Below the pieces are notes generated by a model that saw only the letters and a list, made by a program, of their open reading frames with translations, made no database searches and had not been told where the DNA came from. DNA of 64,000 bases from Afipia clevelandensis ATCC 49720. Lineage in GTDB: Bacteria > Pseudomonadota > Alphaproteobacteria > Rhizobiales > Xanthobacteraceae. The position numbers were made by a program, and so were the translations under genes. Position 1 is the stretch's first letter. Every line of letters starts with the position of its first letter. Where the stretch lies: the NCBI RefSeq assembly GCF_000336555.1, contig NZ_KB375281.1, positions 1,118,227 to 1,182,226 on the forward strand, given 5' to 3'. Shown here one piece after another: positions 41,680 to 50,668 of this stretch.

Positions 41680-42555
41680 GCGCTGCACGTCGGAGAACCG
41701 CCGGCCGAGTTCCGGCCCCGGCGGACGCAGGGAACCCGACGCGCTTTCGCCATGTGCGTCCAGCCAGGATTCAGATGCCGGCAGAAGTGCTTGGTAGAGA
41801 TTAGCGCAAAATTTCCGCGCCTCCAATGCGGGCCAGGCGGGCGGCAAAAGCGCCGATGGCAGCAGCGGATCGCGCAGGATGACCCGCCGGTAATGATGGA
41901 TCAGAAGTATCCGCGCGAGGATGGCGTCCGCAGGCGTGATATCTTTGGCCGCGCTGGCCCACGCCTCCAGCGGCGCGAAGGTTTTCATGAACTCGCGATA
42001 GGACTCGGCGGTCCGTTCCAGCGACCAGCTTGCCTCGACCAATCGCCGCCCCGTGGCATCGTCCGCCGAAACTTCCAGCCGGATCGCGCCTTTGGCGACG
42101 GATGGCGTCGGGACACTGGACGGTGCCACCCATACGCCGGGCATCGGGCTGCCAAAACCCGCCTCCGATAATGCCGCCCGCGAGGCGTCGCGATCCGCGC
42201 CGTTTCCGATCAGCAGAAGTTCAAACCGCCCTGCCCAGTCCGATGGATGCGGATTGTAGACATGCTCGACAGCGGCCTCGAAGCGCTCGCGGCCCTGTTT
42301 GGCGAGTTTGTAGAAACTCTTGCGGCCCGCTTTGTCGCGATCAAGCCAACCATCGGCGGCAAGGCGAGACACGGCGGTGCGGACCACACCACCATCGGTC
42401 CCCAGCATGTCGAGGAACTGCAGCAGCGTTCCGAGCCAGACCGATCCGCCGCGCGGCAGGATCGCGTCGCCATAGAAGGTGATGATGAGAGAGCCGGTAC
42501 GCGAGGGCTCGCGCTTGAAACGGCTGACAATACGAGAGAGCGGATGGGGACTCAT
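41662..42555 (-). CDS. paaX: Phenylacetate operon repressor PaaX
   Basis: About 297 residues. The N-terminal winged-helix part reads LIITFYGDAILPRGGSVWLG then LLQFLDMLGTDGGVVRTAVS, the PaaX signature, followed by the central ferredoxin-like and C-terminal domains (APLEAWASAA, ILLIHHYRRVILRDPLLP). PaaX represses paa genes until phenylacetyl-CoA binds. It lies directly upstream of paaA on the same strand, so it can also be co-transcribed. ATG 42555 gives MSPHPLSRIVS; an upstream ATG at 42567 is possible. Confidence 0.93.
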   Translation of the reverse strand: MSPHPLSRIVSRFKREPSRTGSLIITFYGDAILPRGGSVWLGTLLQFLDMLGTDGGVVRTAVSRLAADGWLDRDKAGRKSFYKLAKQGRERFEAAVEHVYNPHPSDWAGRFELLLIGNGADRDASRAALSEAGFGSPMPGVWVAPSSVPTPSVAKGAIRLEVSADDATGRRLVEASWSLERTAESYREFMKTFAPLEAWASAAKDITPADAILARILLIHHYRRVILRDPLLPSALLPPAWPALEARKFCANLYQALLPASESWLDAHGESASGSLRPPGPELGRRFSDVQRNMLQK

Positions 42556-42761
42556 GGCCCGCAGCATAGTGCATTCAGACCCGGCGGCGAGCCCCGGATG
42601 CGAACGTCACCTAGCCCGGCTCAAAAGAACCTATCCAAAGCGCCTTATGGAGCGATTCGGACTTTACCCATCAACAACTTCAACCAGAACATGAAGCCGC
42701 AAACAGCATCCTGCGGCCCGCGCGGGCGGGCCGATTCTTCCGGGATCCAACCAACCGCCGG

Positions 42762-42911
42762 TCAGATGTTGAGCTGCCAGACCAGCAGAACGACGCCCAG
42801 CGCCGCCGAGCAGCTCAACGCCCAGCCAGCAACGTAGGCAGCCTCCTCAAGGCCGGGCGTGCCGATATGGTCGTCGGGACTTACGTGAATGTGTTGCAGG
42901 CGATCAGCCAT
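42762..42911 (-). CDS. Small membrane protein (49 aa)
   Basis: A perfect GGAGG lies 6 bases before the ATG at 42911. The first 25 residues are polar (MADRLQHIHVSPDDHIGTPG); residues about 26-47 (AAYVAGWALSCSAALGVVLL) form one membrane helix. I do not recognise a family. It follows no operon; the next genes are paaX (same strand, 206 bases below) and the autotransporter (opposite strand). Confidence 0.6.
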   Translation of the reverse strand: MADRLQHIHVSPDDHIGTPGLEEAAYVAGWALSCSAALGVVLLVWQLNI

Positions 42912-43186
42912 CGCAGCCTCCAATGACGCCTCCCTGAGGCGATAACGGCGGGATGTGGCCGCAAGTTCCGGCCCTTTGGAAAAATCCGTCGGTCGCCGAC
43001 GTCCCACCCCTGCAAGACAGACGAAATCGGCGGTAACTCTTCACTCCCAAAGGCTTTTCCACATCCATGGCGAGACCGAACTCAGGTGCGTTTCTGACCG
43101 CGCCTGCCTTAAACGCCTGCTCTATCCATGCTGGTTCACGATCCGGCGATTCCGAGCCGGGCCGTACCGGGCGAAGGGGTTCAGGA

Positions 43187-46147
43187 ATGGCGGGGCACAC
43201 GGCCGAAAGACCGTGGCCACAGTGCGAGGCGGCTAAACGACACAAGCAGGAGCGCCGCGAAAGGACCGTCCTGCCGCGCACGCTGGCGGTTGCATTGTTG
43301 ACCCTGAGCCTCACCGGCGGGGTTTCATCGCTCAGGGCAGCCGACATTTCGGTCACCAGCGGCACCACGGTCGTCAACTCCGCCGCCGATCTCGGCGGCA
43401 ATGACGTCATCGTGGATAACAGCGGCAATCTCGGCGCGACTCTTCAAGTCAACAGCGCTGCGACCTTGAGCAACGGGATCACACTCAATAACGGCGGCAC
43501 CCTCGACAATTCCGGCATCATCAGCCGTGGCGTCACCGGCGACGTCGGCAATGTCATCAACCAGACCGGCGGCGCGATCACGTCGACCGGCGATAACGGC
43601 ATCTATTTTTCGCTCGGCGGTATCGTCACCAACAAGGCAGGCGCAACGATTTCCGGCATCAACGGGATTTACAGCGACTGGCCCTCGTCACAGACAGGTA
43701 CTGTAACGAATTCCGGGATCATCACCGGCACCACCGACAACGGAATTGATCTCGAAAACGGCGGCACGGTTACTAACCAGGCCGGCGGCAAAATATCGGG
43801 CGCAGCAAACGGCGTGCTCCTGTGGGGTGGCACCATCACGAACACGGGCATCGGGAGCCAGATCAGCGGCACCGCCAATGGCGGCGTCAACCTCGCCGAC
43901 GTGAGTACACTGATCAACACCAACGGCGCTAGGATCACTGGCGTTGACGGCGTCGATGCCTTTTCCGGCAGCAGCGTGACCAACAGCAATGGCGCGACGA
44001 TCTTCGGCACCCAATCGGGCGTCTACACCGCCGCCGGCGAGAGTACCGTCATCAATACTGGGAATGGCAGCAGCATCACCGGCGGCTGGGTTGGTGCTTA
44101 TCTGAATGACGGCGGCACGCTGCGCAACGAAAACGGTGCCGTGACCGCTTCCACGGGCACCATTGGCGGCGGCGCAGCCGTCTATCTTTACAGTGGCGGC
44201 ACGGTGATCAACGGAGCCGGATCGAACATCACCGGCAACAGTTCGGCTGGCATTTACGGCATCTACGGTTCAGGCAACTCCAGCACCATCAGCAATGCCG
44301 GCACGATTACCGGCGACGTGCGCCTGAGCGACTATTTTTCCAACACGGTCACGCTTTTCACGGGCGGCAGGATCAACGGCGATCTCTACATCAATGGGGA
44401 TTCCGGCTCGAAGCTCACGCTCGACGGCAGCGGCCGGCAAATCTATTCGGAGGCCGTCGCCGGTCTGACCATATTTGTTGGCGGTGTCCTGACCAAGCAG
44501 GGCAGCGGAACATGGGTTATCGACAAGGACGTGAACATCTTCACGCCCTCGATCTCGCCCGGAAGCACAATCATCAAAGCCGGCACGCTTGAGGTGGACG
44601 CAACGCTGCCCGGGACCGTCACCGTCCAGGGCGGCGGCACGCTGGCCGGAACCGGCAAGGTGCGTGCGACCACGGTGCAGTCAGGTGGAACGGTTGCCCC
44701 GGGCCGCGATGGCATCGGCACGCTCAACGTCAACGGCAATTTCATTCAACAGGCCGGATCGGTTTACAGCGTGGAGGCGAATCCGGCCTCCGTCGCATCC
44801 GACCGGATTGCGGTCACGGGCGCCGTCACCCTGTCCGGTGGCGCAACACTCAGCATCGCAAAGACAAGCGCCGTCCCCTATCTGGTCGGCACCCGGTACA
44901 CGGTTCTCACAGCCACCGGCAACATCACCGGCACTTACACGTTGACCGGCAATCCGTCGGCGTTTCTCGGTCTGACCGCCAGCTACAACACCCACAACGT
45001 CTACCTTGATGTGGTGCAGTCGCGCACGCTTGCACAGGCAGGCGCGACGCGGACGCAATTCGCCATTGCGAATTCCCTCCAGGCTTTGCCCGCCAGCAAT
45101 CCACTGTTCACAGCAATCGTGAATCTTCCAACCGATGCCGCAGCCCGCAGCGCGTTCGATCAGCTCTCCGGCGAACTGCATGGGTCAATAGCGGGAGCGA
45201 TGCTCGAGGACAGCCGTTTCGTCCGCAATGCCGCACTGGGGCGGCTGGCGGACACGAACTGCGGTACCCCCGCAACTGTCCTCGGGCGCAACAAGGAAAA
45301 CGAAAGCCCGACCGCAACAATGTCCTGCACGAGGGCCGGTGAGCGGATCACCATCTGGGGCAGCGCGTTCGGATCGTGGGGACGCAACAGCAATGCGCCG
45401 CTCGATCGCACCGTCGGCGGCTTCTTTGCCGGCGCGGATATGCCCGTGCGCGACACGTGGCATCTCGGCGTGCTGACCGGCTACAGCCAGACACGCATCA
45501 ATACAGCTTCAGGCACAGGGACGAGTGACAACACCAATCTCGGCGTCTATGGCGGCACCGAGTTCGGCAGGCTCGCCGTGCGGCTCGGCGGCGTGCACAC
45601 ATGGCACGACATCAGCACCAGCCGCGCTATCGCCTTTACCGGCTACTCCGACCGGTTGATCGCGGACTACGGCGCGGCGACCGCCCAGGTCTTCGGCGAA
45701 CTCGGATACCGGATAGCTGTCGGCGGCGCGACCATCGAGCCGTTCGCCAACCTTGCTTATGTGAATGTCAGAAACGGCGGATTCGCGGAGGCCGGTGGCC
45801 CCGGCGCGCTCGTGGGACATGCCGGCGACAACAGCGTAACCTTCAGCACGCTCGGTGTTCACACCTCGGCGGATTTCACGCTCGGCGGCGTTCGCATGTT
45901 CGCCCGGGAGACGTTTGGCTGGCGGCATGCGTTCGGTGATGTGACACCGGTGTCCGCCGTGTCCATCGCCGGTGGAAGCGCGTTCGGCGTGAATGGAGTT
46001 CCGGTTCAGCAGGACGCCGCTGTGCTCGACGTCAGTCTGGGGATGAGACTGGCGGGACATGTCACGCTCGCCGCTTCCTATGTGGGGCAATTCGCCTCCC
46101 AAGCTGTCGATCAGGGCGCGAAAGCCCATCTGAATATCAAATTCTGA
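43187..46147 (+). CDS. Autotransporter outer membrane protein
   Basis: About 986 residues. A basic head and signal peptide (VLPRTLAVALLTLSLTGGVS then SLRAADISV) precede a passenger of repeated NGGTVTNQAGGKISG-type units, predicted to form a beta-helix, then autotransporter-associated strand repeats (LTKQGSGTWVIDK, GGTLAGTGKVRATTVQSGGT) and a C-terminal beta-barrel (ITIWGSAFGSWGRNSNAP to the terminal aromatic LNIKF). It should export its passenger to the cell surface, possibly as an adhesin. ATG 43187 is favoured; an ATG at 43067 adds 40 unlikely residues. No passenger protease or lipase motif was seen. Confidence 0.9.
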   Translation: MAGHTAERPWPQCEAAKRHKQERRERTVLPRTLAVALLTLSLTGGVSSLRAADISVTSGTTVVNSAADLGGNDVIVDNSGNLGATLQVNSAATLSNGITLNNGGTLDNSGIISRGVTGDVGNVINQTGGAITSTGDNGIYFSLGGIVTNKAGATISGINGIYSDWPSSQTGTVTNSGIITGTTDNGIDLENGGTVTNQAGGKISGAANGVLLWGGTITNTGIGSQISGTANGGVNLADVSTLINTNGARITGVDGVDAFSGSSVTNSNGATIFGTQSGVYTAAGESTVINTGNGSSITGGWVGAYLNDGGTLRNENGAVTASTGTIGGGAAVYLYSGGTVINGAGSNITGNSSAGIYGIYGSGNSSTISNAGTITGDVRLSDYFSNTVTLFTGGRINGDLYINGDSGSKLTLDGSGRQIYSEAVAGLTIFVGGVLTKQGSGTWVIDKDVNIFTPSISPGSTIIKAGTLEVDATLPGTVTVQGGGTLAGTGKVRATTVQSGGTVAPGRDGIGTLNVNGNFIQQAGSVYSVEANPASVASDRIAVTGAVTLSGGATLSIAKTSAVPYLVGTRYTVLTATGNITGTYTLTGNPSAFLGLTASYNTHNVYLDVVQSRTLAQAGATRTQFAIANSLQALPASNPLFTAIVNLPTDAAARSAFDQLSGELHGSIAGAMLEDSRFVRNAALGRLADTNCGTPATVLGRNKENESPTATMSCTRAGERITIWGSAFGSWGRNSNAPLDRTVGGFFAGADMPVRDTWHLGVLTGYSQTRINTASGTGTSDNTNLGVYGGTEFGRLAVRLGGVHTWHDISTSRAIAFTGYSDRLIADYGAATAQVFGELGYRIAVGGATIEPFANLAYVNVRNGGFAEAGGPGALVGHAGDNSVTFSTLGVHTSADFTLGGVRMFARETFGWRHAFGDVTPVSAVSIAGGSAFGVNGVPVQQDAAVLDVSLGMRLAGHVTLAASYVGQFASQAVDQGAKAHLNIKF

Positions 46148-46292
46148 GAAAGCTCCCGAACATCCGGCTGGCGGCTTGCCGCAGTGGCGAAACGTCATTA
46201 TACGTTCCCCCGCGTCGGCCAAATCACCCCTGCGGGGCTGTGGGCCGGAGCCGCCAAAACCGATACTAAGCTATTGATTTTGCGCGATTAAT

Positions 46293-46367
46293 GCTCCCTT
46301 CGTCTATCGGTTAGGACGCCACCCTTTCACGGTGGAGAGAGCGGTTCGATTCCGCTAGGGAGCGCCA
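46293..46367 (+). tRNA. tRNA-Glu(TTC)
   Basis: GCTCCCT pairs with AGGGAGC, stem CCACC/GGTGG carries loop CTTTCAC with anticodon TTC, the T-arm reads GCGGTTCGATTCCGC and CCA is encoded at 46365-46367. The 145 bases between the autotransporter and this gene hold nothing else clear. Confidence 0.97.
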
Positions 46368-46480
46368 CCCATTCCCGCTGGCCCATCTCCGCTCAACGTA
46401 TTGAGCGATCCCGACATTCTCATGCACACTCCCTGGACCTGCCGCCCGCAGTGGGCAGCCAGGACGCCGGAGCGCCATGC

Positions 46481-47257
46481 ATGACCCGCAAGCTGATCGA
46501 CATATCCGTCCCCCTTCAGAACGACGTGCCGGCGGACCCTCCGGGCGGACATCCGACAATCCAGTACATCGACCATCAGCAGGGCTTGCCGCGCATGCTG
46601 CAGTTCTTCGACGGGCTGAAGAAGGAGGATCTGCCGGACGGCCAGGGCTGGGCCGTCGAACAGGTCAACCTCTCCACCCATAACGGCACGCATCTCGACG
46701 CGCCCTACCATTTTCACCCGACCATGAATCGCGGCGAGCGCTCATGGACCATCGACGAGGTCCCGCTGGAATGGTGTCTGCAGCCCGGCGTGAAACTCGA
46801 CTTCCGTCATTTCCCCGACGGCTATGTCGCAACCGCCGCCGATGTCGAAGCCGAACTCAAGCGTATCGGACATACGCTCAAGCCGCTCGAGATCGTGGTC
46901 GTGAACACCAGCGCCGGTATGAAGTACGGCCAGCCGGATTACGTCATCTCCGGCTGCGGTATGGGATATGAAGCGACAATGTACCTGCTGGAGCGCGGTG
47001 TTCGCCTCACCGGCATCGACGGCTGGAGCTGGGACGCGCCGTTTGTCTACACAGCGAAGAAATACGCCGAGACCAAGGATGCCAGCCTGATCTGGGAAGG
47101 CCACAAGGCGGGCCGCCACATCGGCTATTGTCACATCGAGAAGCTGCACAATTTAGAACAATTGCCGTCAACCGGTTTTATGGTGTCCTGCTTCCCGGTG
47201 AAGATCGAACGCGCCTCAGCCGGCTGGACGCGGGCTGTCGCAATTCTGGATAACTAG
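46481..47257 (+). CDS. Cyclase/kynurenine-formamidase-like hydrolase
   Basis: 258 residues with the metal-binding motif HNGTHLDAPYHF (near 68-79) preceded by LIDISVPLQNDVP, the cyclase-family pattern (HxGTHxDxPxHF). A second conserved block, GIDGWSWDAPF, is present near 180. Family members hydrolyse N-formylkynurenine, isatin or related amides. No tryptophan-degradation genes are adjacent, so the substrate is open. GGAG lies 8 bases before the ATG at 46481. Confidence 0.85.
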   Translation: MTRKLIDISVPLQNDVPADPPGGHPTIQYIDHQQGLPRMLQFFDGLKKEDLPDGQGWAVEQVNLSTHNGTHLDAPYHFHPTMNRGERSWTIDEVPLEWCLQPGVKLDFRHFPDGYVATAADVEAELKRIGHTLKPLEIVVVNTSAGMKYGQPDYVISGCGMGYEATMYLLERGVRLTGIDGWSWDAPFVYTAKKYAETKDASLIWEGHKAGRHIGYCHIEKLHNLEQLPSTGFMVSCFPVKIERASAGWTRAVAILDN

Positions 47258-47339
47258 CCGCGATATTGAACTTAACAAAAGCGGCGGCAGAGGACTAAGC
47301 TGCCCTGCCGGCCCGCCGGATCAGAAACAGGAGAGCACG

Positions 47340-47912
47340 ATGACGATGCCTCAGGATGTCGCCCAGCTTCAGACCCGGATGAAAGAAGCCGTCAAGGCGA
47401 ACTGGAAGGCCTTTCTGATCGAAGGCATCGTGCTGGTGATCCTCGGCATGGCGGCCATTGCGATTCCGCTGCTGGCCAGCATCGCGGTGACGATCTTCCT
47501 CGGCTGGCTGTTCCTGATCAGCGGCGCTGTGGGACTTTATCTGACTTTCACCACACGCGACCTGCCCGGCTTCTGGTGGTCGCTGCTCTCGGCGGTGCTT
47601 GCACTCGGTGCAGGTCTCATTCTGCTGCTTCAACCAGTCGCCGGAACGCTCACGCTCACGCTTGTGGTCAGCGCCTATTTCATCGCCGAAGGCATTACCA
47701 CCATCATGTTCGCCCTCGCCCACCGCAAGGAACTGTCCGGGCGCTGGGGTTGGCTGCTGGTGTCGGGTCTGGTCGATCTGATTGTCGCGGCGCTGATCAT
47801 TGCCGGATTGCCGGGCTCCGCTGCATGGGCGATCGGATTGCTGGTCGGCATCAATCTCGTGTTCGGCGGCACCTCCCTGATCGGAATGGCGCTCGCCGCA
47901 CGAAATGCGTGA
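47340..47912 (+). CDS. HdeD family acid-resistance membrane protein
   Basis: 190 residues with six membrane segments arranged as three similar pairs (DUF308). IVLVILGMAAIAIPLLASIA and VTIFLGWLFLISGAVGLYL are typical. HdeD homologues are linked to acid stress at high density in enterobacteria; the mechanism is unknown. ATGs at 47340 and 47346 are both possible. It converges on the small secreted protein gene ending at 47929. Confidence 0.88.
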   Translation: MTMPQDVAQLQTRMKEAVKANWKAFLIEGIVLVILGMAAIAIPLLASIAVTIFLGWLFLISGAVGLYLTFTTRDLPGFWWSLLSAVLALGAGLILLLQPVAGTLTLTLVVSAYFIAEGITTIMFALAHRKELSGRWGWLLVSGLVDLIVAALIIAGLPGSAAWAIGLLVGINLVFGGTSLIGMALAARNA

Positions 47913-47928
47913 ACTTTAAGGGCTGTGA

Positions 47929-48177
47929 TCAGCAGCCCCGGCAGATGCTCTTGATCTTGCGGTCGAGCGCCTTGTCCTCGGCGGACTCGGTGAAGTTCTT
48001 CTCCTGTCCGGACGGTATGTCGGCAGCGCGCGGCTGGCGATGACCGACCGGGGCTGGCGCGACGGTGCCTGCGCCGGATGTCGCCGAGGGACTGCTCGTC
48101 CCGCTCTTGCTCTGCGCGTATGCACCCGACGCAACCAGCAGCAAAGCCATCGCGGCAATCGGGATGGATTTCCTCAT
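47929..48177 (-). CDS. Small secreted protein with C-terminal CRGC (82 aa)
   Basis: A clean signal peptide (MRKSIPIAAMALLLVASGAY then AQ) is followed by a Ser/Thr/Pro-rich linker and a charged end, ALDRKIKSICRGC, with two cysteines. It is probably a periplasmic protein that forms an intramolecular or intermolecular disulfide. No family recognised. It lies 39 bases after a small membrane-protein gene and may be the last gene of the epmA-epmB transcript. Confidence 0.65.
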   Translation of the reverse strand: MRKSIPIAAMALLLVASGAYAQSKSGTSSPSATSGAGTVAPAPVGHRQPRAADIPSGQEKNFTESAEDKALDRKIKSICRGC

Positions 48178-48216
48178 GTCACACCTCCACCAGTACGATT
48201 CCTCAGCGCGGATATC

Positions 48217-48414
48217 TTACCGGGAACGCGCCGGATTATCCATTGTTGCACAGTTGCGCCTGCCTTGCGCCGCACAATCCTGCGCCTTGCGCACATCGGC
48301 CATCGAGCCGAGCAGCCAGATGCCTGCCGCCACCAGCACAACAAAAAAGCCGAGCATCACGGCGTTTTCGACGGCACGATTGTTATCGTTGTCAGGAGGC
48401 TCGGGTTTCGTCAT
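48217..48414 (-). CDS. Small membrane protein coupled to epmB (65 aa)
   Basis: Residues about 15-37 (ENAVMLGFFVVLVAAGIWLL) form one membrane helix between a polar, Asn/Asp-rich head (MTKPEPPDNDNNRAV) and a tail with two cysteines. Its ATG overlaps the epmB stop as ATGA, so it is translationally coupled to the EF-P modification operon. The DNA frame is distinct from epmB and has a GGAGG-like GAGCC region inside the epmB end. No known function. Confidence 0.65.
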   Translation of the reverse strand: MTKPEPPDNDNNRAVENAVMLGFFVVLVAAGIWLLGSMADVRKAQDCAAQGRRNCATMDNPARSR

Positions 48415-49478
48415 CTTTCCACAGGTGGATAGATGTGAACATCGCCGCAATAATCCGCAACGCGGTACCGTCCTTCGCTGTCATCACGTATGCGCGACAG
48501 GTATTTCGGGCCGACCGGCGCCTTGCCATGACCGCCGGGAATATCGAGCACATAATCCGGCTGGCAAAGGCCCGACACACGCCCGCGCAGGTGCTGCATC
48601 AGTTTCTGCCCTTGCTCCAGCGTGGTGCGCAGATGCGCTGTGCCCGGCGCAAGGTCGCCGTGATGCAGATAGTACGGCTTGATCCGGCACTCGACGAAGG
48701 TCCGCATCAAGGCTTCCAGCGTTTGCGGATTGTCGTTCACGCCGCGCAGCAGCACTGACTGGCTGACCATCGGAATGCCCGCGTCGATCATCCGCGCACA
48801 GGCCTCGCGTGCCTCGGCGGTGAATTCGCGCGGATGATTGGCATGGACGGCAACCCATGTGGTCGCGCCTTTCACGCGCAGGGCGGCAGCCACATCGTCC
48901 GTCACGCGCGCGGGATCGGCCACGGGCACACGGGTGTGAATGCGGATGATTTTCACATGATCAATCGCGGCAAGATCGCTCATGATCTCTTTCAGCCGCC
49001 GTGCCGACAGCATCAGCGGATCGCCGCCGGTCAGGATGACTTCCCAGATTTCCGGATGCGCGCGGATGTAATCCAGCGCCTTTGAATAAACTTCATCCGA
49101 TAGGCCGGTATCCTTGCCCGGCCCGACCATTTCGCGGCGGAAGCAGAACCGGCAATACACCGCGCAGACATGCACCAGCTTGAACAGCACGCGATCCGGA
49201 TAGCGATGCACGATGCCGCTGACGGGCGAATGTGAATGGTCGCCGATGGGATCGGCGTCCTCCCCGGGCTGGATCTCAAGTTCGTCCGCGGACGGAATGT
49301 ATTGCCGCGCGATGGGATCGCTTGCGTCATTTGTGTCGATCAGTGCGGCCACGGCGGGCGTCACGGCGACGGCATATCGGGCGGAAACTTTCTCGAGCGC
49401 GGGCAGGCTGTCCGGCGAGGCAAGACCTTGCGCGATCAGTTCGGCGGGCGTCCGAAGCGTTGTAGCGCGGCGGCTCAT
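48411..49478 (-). CDS. epmB: EF-P (R)-beta-lysylation pathway lysine 2,3-aminomutase (EpmB)
   Basis: 355 residues, radical SAM: the cluster-binding CAVYCRFCFRRE has C105, C109 and C112, and GDPLMLS, KIIRIHTRVPVADPARV and HANHPREFTAEA are the aminomutase blocks. It converts L-alpha-lysine to beta-lysine for EF-P. The C-terminal extension of clostridial KamA is absent, which points to EpmB. It overlaps epmA as ATGA at 49475-49478, and the ATG was chosen for this reason. Confidence 0.93.
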   Translation of the reverse strand: MSRRATTLRTPAELIAQGLASPDSLPALEKVSARYAVAVTPAVAALIDTNDASDPIARQYIPSADELEIQPGEDADPIGDHSHSPVSGIVHRYPDRVLFKLVHVCAVYCRFCFRREMVGPGKDTGLSDEVYSKALDYIRAHPEIWEVILTGGDPLMLSARRLKEIMSDLAAIDHVKIIRIHTRVPVADPARVTDDVAAALRVKGATTWVAVHANHPREFTAEAREACARMIDAGIPMVSQSVLLRGVNDNPQTLEALMRTFVECRIKPYYLHHGDLAPGTAHLRTTLEQGQKLMQHLRGRVSGLCQPDYVLDIPGGHGKAPVGPKYLSRIRDDSEGRYRVADYCGDVHIYPPVER

Positions 49479-50530
49479 GCCTCGCCCCCCAACATCGGCA
49501 TCCACACCACCTGATCGACCCGTGTTGCGCCGCTGGCCAGCATCACAAGCCGGTCGAATCCAAGCGCGACGCCGCAGGCTTCCGGCATGTGCGCCACCGC
49601 CGCGAGGAAATCCTCGTCGAGCGGATAGCGCTCGCCATAGCGGCGTTCCTTCTCGTCCATCGCCTGTGTGAAACGCTGCCGCTGCTCATCCGCGTCGATC
49701 AGTTCGCCAAAGCCGTTGGCGAGTTCAACGCCGCAAGCGTACACCTCGAACCGTTCCGCCACGCGCGGATCGGACGGCTTTACACGCGCGAGCGCGGCTT
49801 CCGGCACCGGGTATTCGTAGAGAATGGTCAGGCGCTCCTGTCCGAGGTTCGGTTCGACATGTTCGACCAGCACCTTGCTGAAAATGTCGGACCATGTGTC
49901 ATCGTCCGTGATCCGCACGCGATCGGCCGACGCCGTAGCAAGCGCATCCCGGCTCCCCTGTCCATCGACAATGGTCACCAGCAGATCAATCGACGCATAA
50001 CGAGAAAATGCGTCCGCGACCGTGAGCAGTTCCGGCGTCGCAAACGGGTCCGCCGTCCTGCCGCGAAACGAGAACGTCCCGATCCCGGTTTCCTGTGCCG
50101 CCCGTGCGATCACCACCACGCAATCGGCCATCACGGCTTCATAGCTCTCGTTGGCCCGGTACCATTCCAGCATGGTGAATTCAGGCAGATGCAGCGGTCC
50201 CCGTTCACGATCCCGAAACACCCGTGCGAACTCCACGATTTTGGTCTCGCCCGACGCCATCAGCTTCTTGCAGGCGAATTCCGGGGACGTCCGCAGGTAA
50301 CAGCGGGTCCTTTCGCCGGAGCCGGAGGTCAGGTCCGCGAATGGAGCATGCAAGTGGGTTTCGTTTCCCGGCGATTTCTGCAGGATTCCGGTCTCCACCT
50401 CGGTGAATCCCTCACCGGCGAACCATGCCCGCGTCGCCCGCGTAACCGCGTTCCGCGCCTGCAGAAACGGCCTGCGGTCGAGGTGACGATCCGGCGTCCA
50501 CCAAGGGGAACGTTCCTGTCCCGCATTCAT
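49475..50530 (-). CDS. epmA: EF-P lysine ligase EpmA (GenX/PoxA)
   Basis: 351 residues resembling a class II lysyl-tRNA synthetase catalytic core without anticodon-binding domain: RPFLQARNAVTRATRAWFAG, TGILQKSPGNETHLHAP, FARVFRDRERGPLHLPEFTM and GVALGFDRLVML (motif 3). It attaches beta-lysine to EF-P. It diverges from efp with 138 bases between, where the two promoters must lie. Confidence 0.95.
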   Translation of the reverse strand: MNAGQERSPWWTPDRHLDRRPFLQARNAVTRATRAWFAGEGFTEVETGILQKSPGNETHLHAPFADLTSGSGERTRCYLRTSPEFACKKLMASGETKIVEFARVFRDRERGPLHLPEFTMLEWYRANESYEAVMADCVVVIARAAQETGIGTFSFRGRTADPFATPELLTVADAFSRYASIDLLVTIVDGQGSRDALATASADRVRITDDDTWSDIFSKVLVEHVEPNLGQERLTILYEYPVPEAALARVKPSDPRVAERFEVYACGVELANGFGELIDADEQRQRFTQAMDEKERRYGERYPLDEDFLAAVAHMPEACGVALGFDRLVMLASGATRVDQVVWMPMLGGEA

Positions 50531-50668
50531 GCCCGAAAAGCCCGATTCGGCTGTAAAATGCTGGCTTTAACGGTCCAGATCGGTATGTTGCGGCCCGAAA
50601 CAGCCTTGCCGGACGGCGAAGCGCCGGTTCGGCGCAGCATCCGGCCCTGAACATTAGGAAACCAATCT

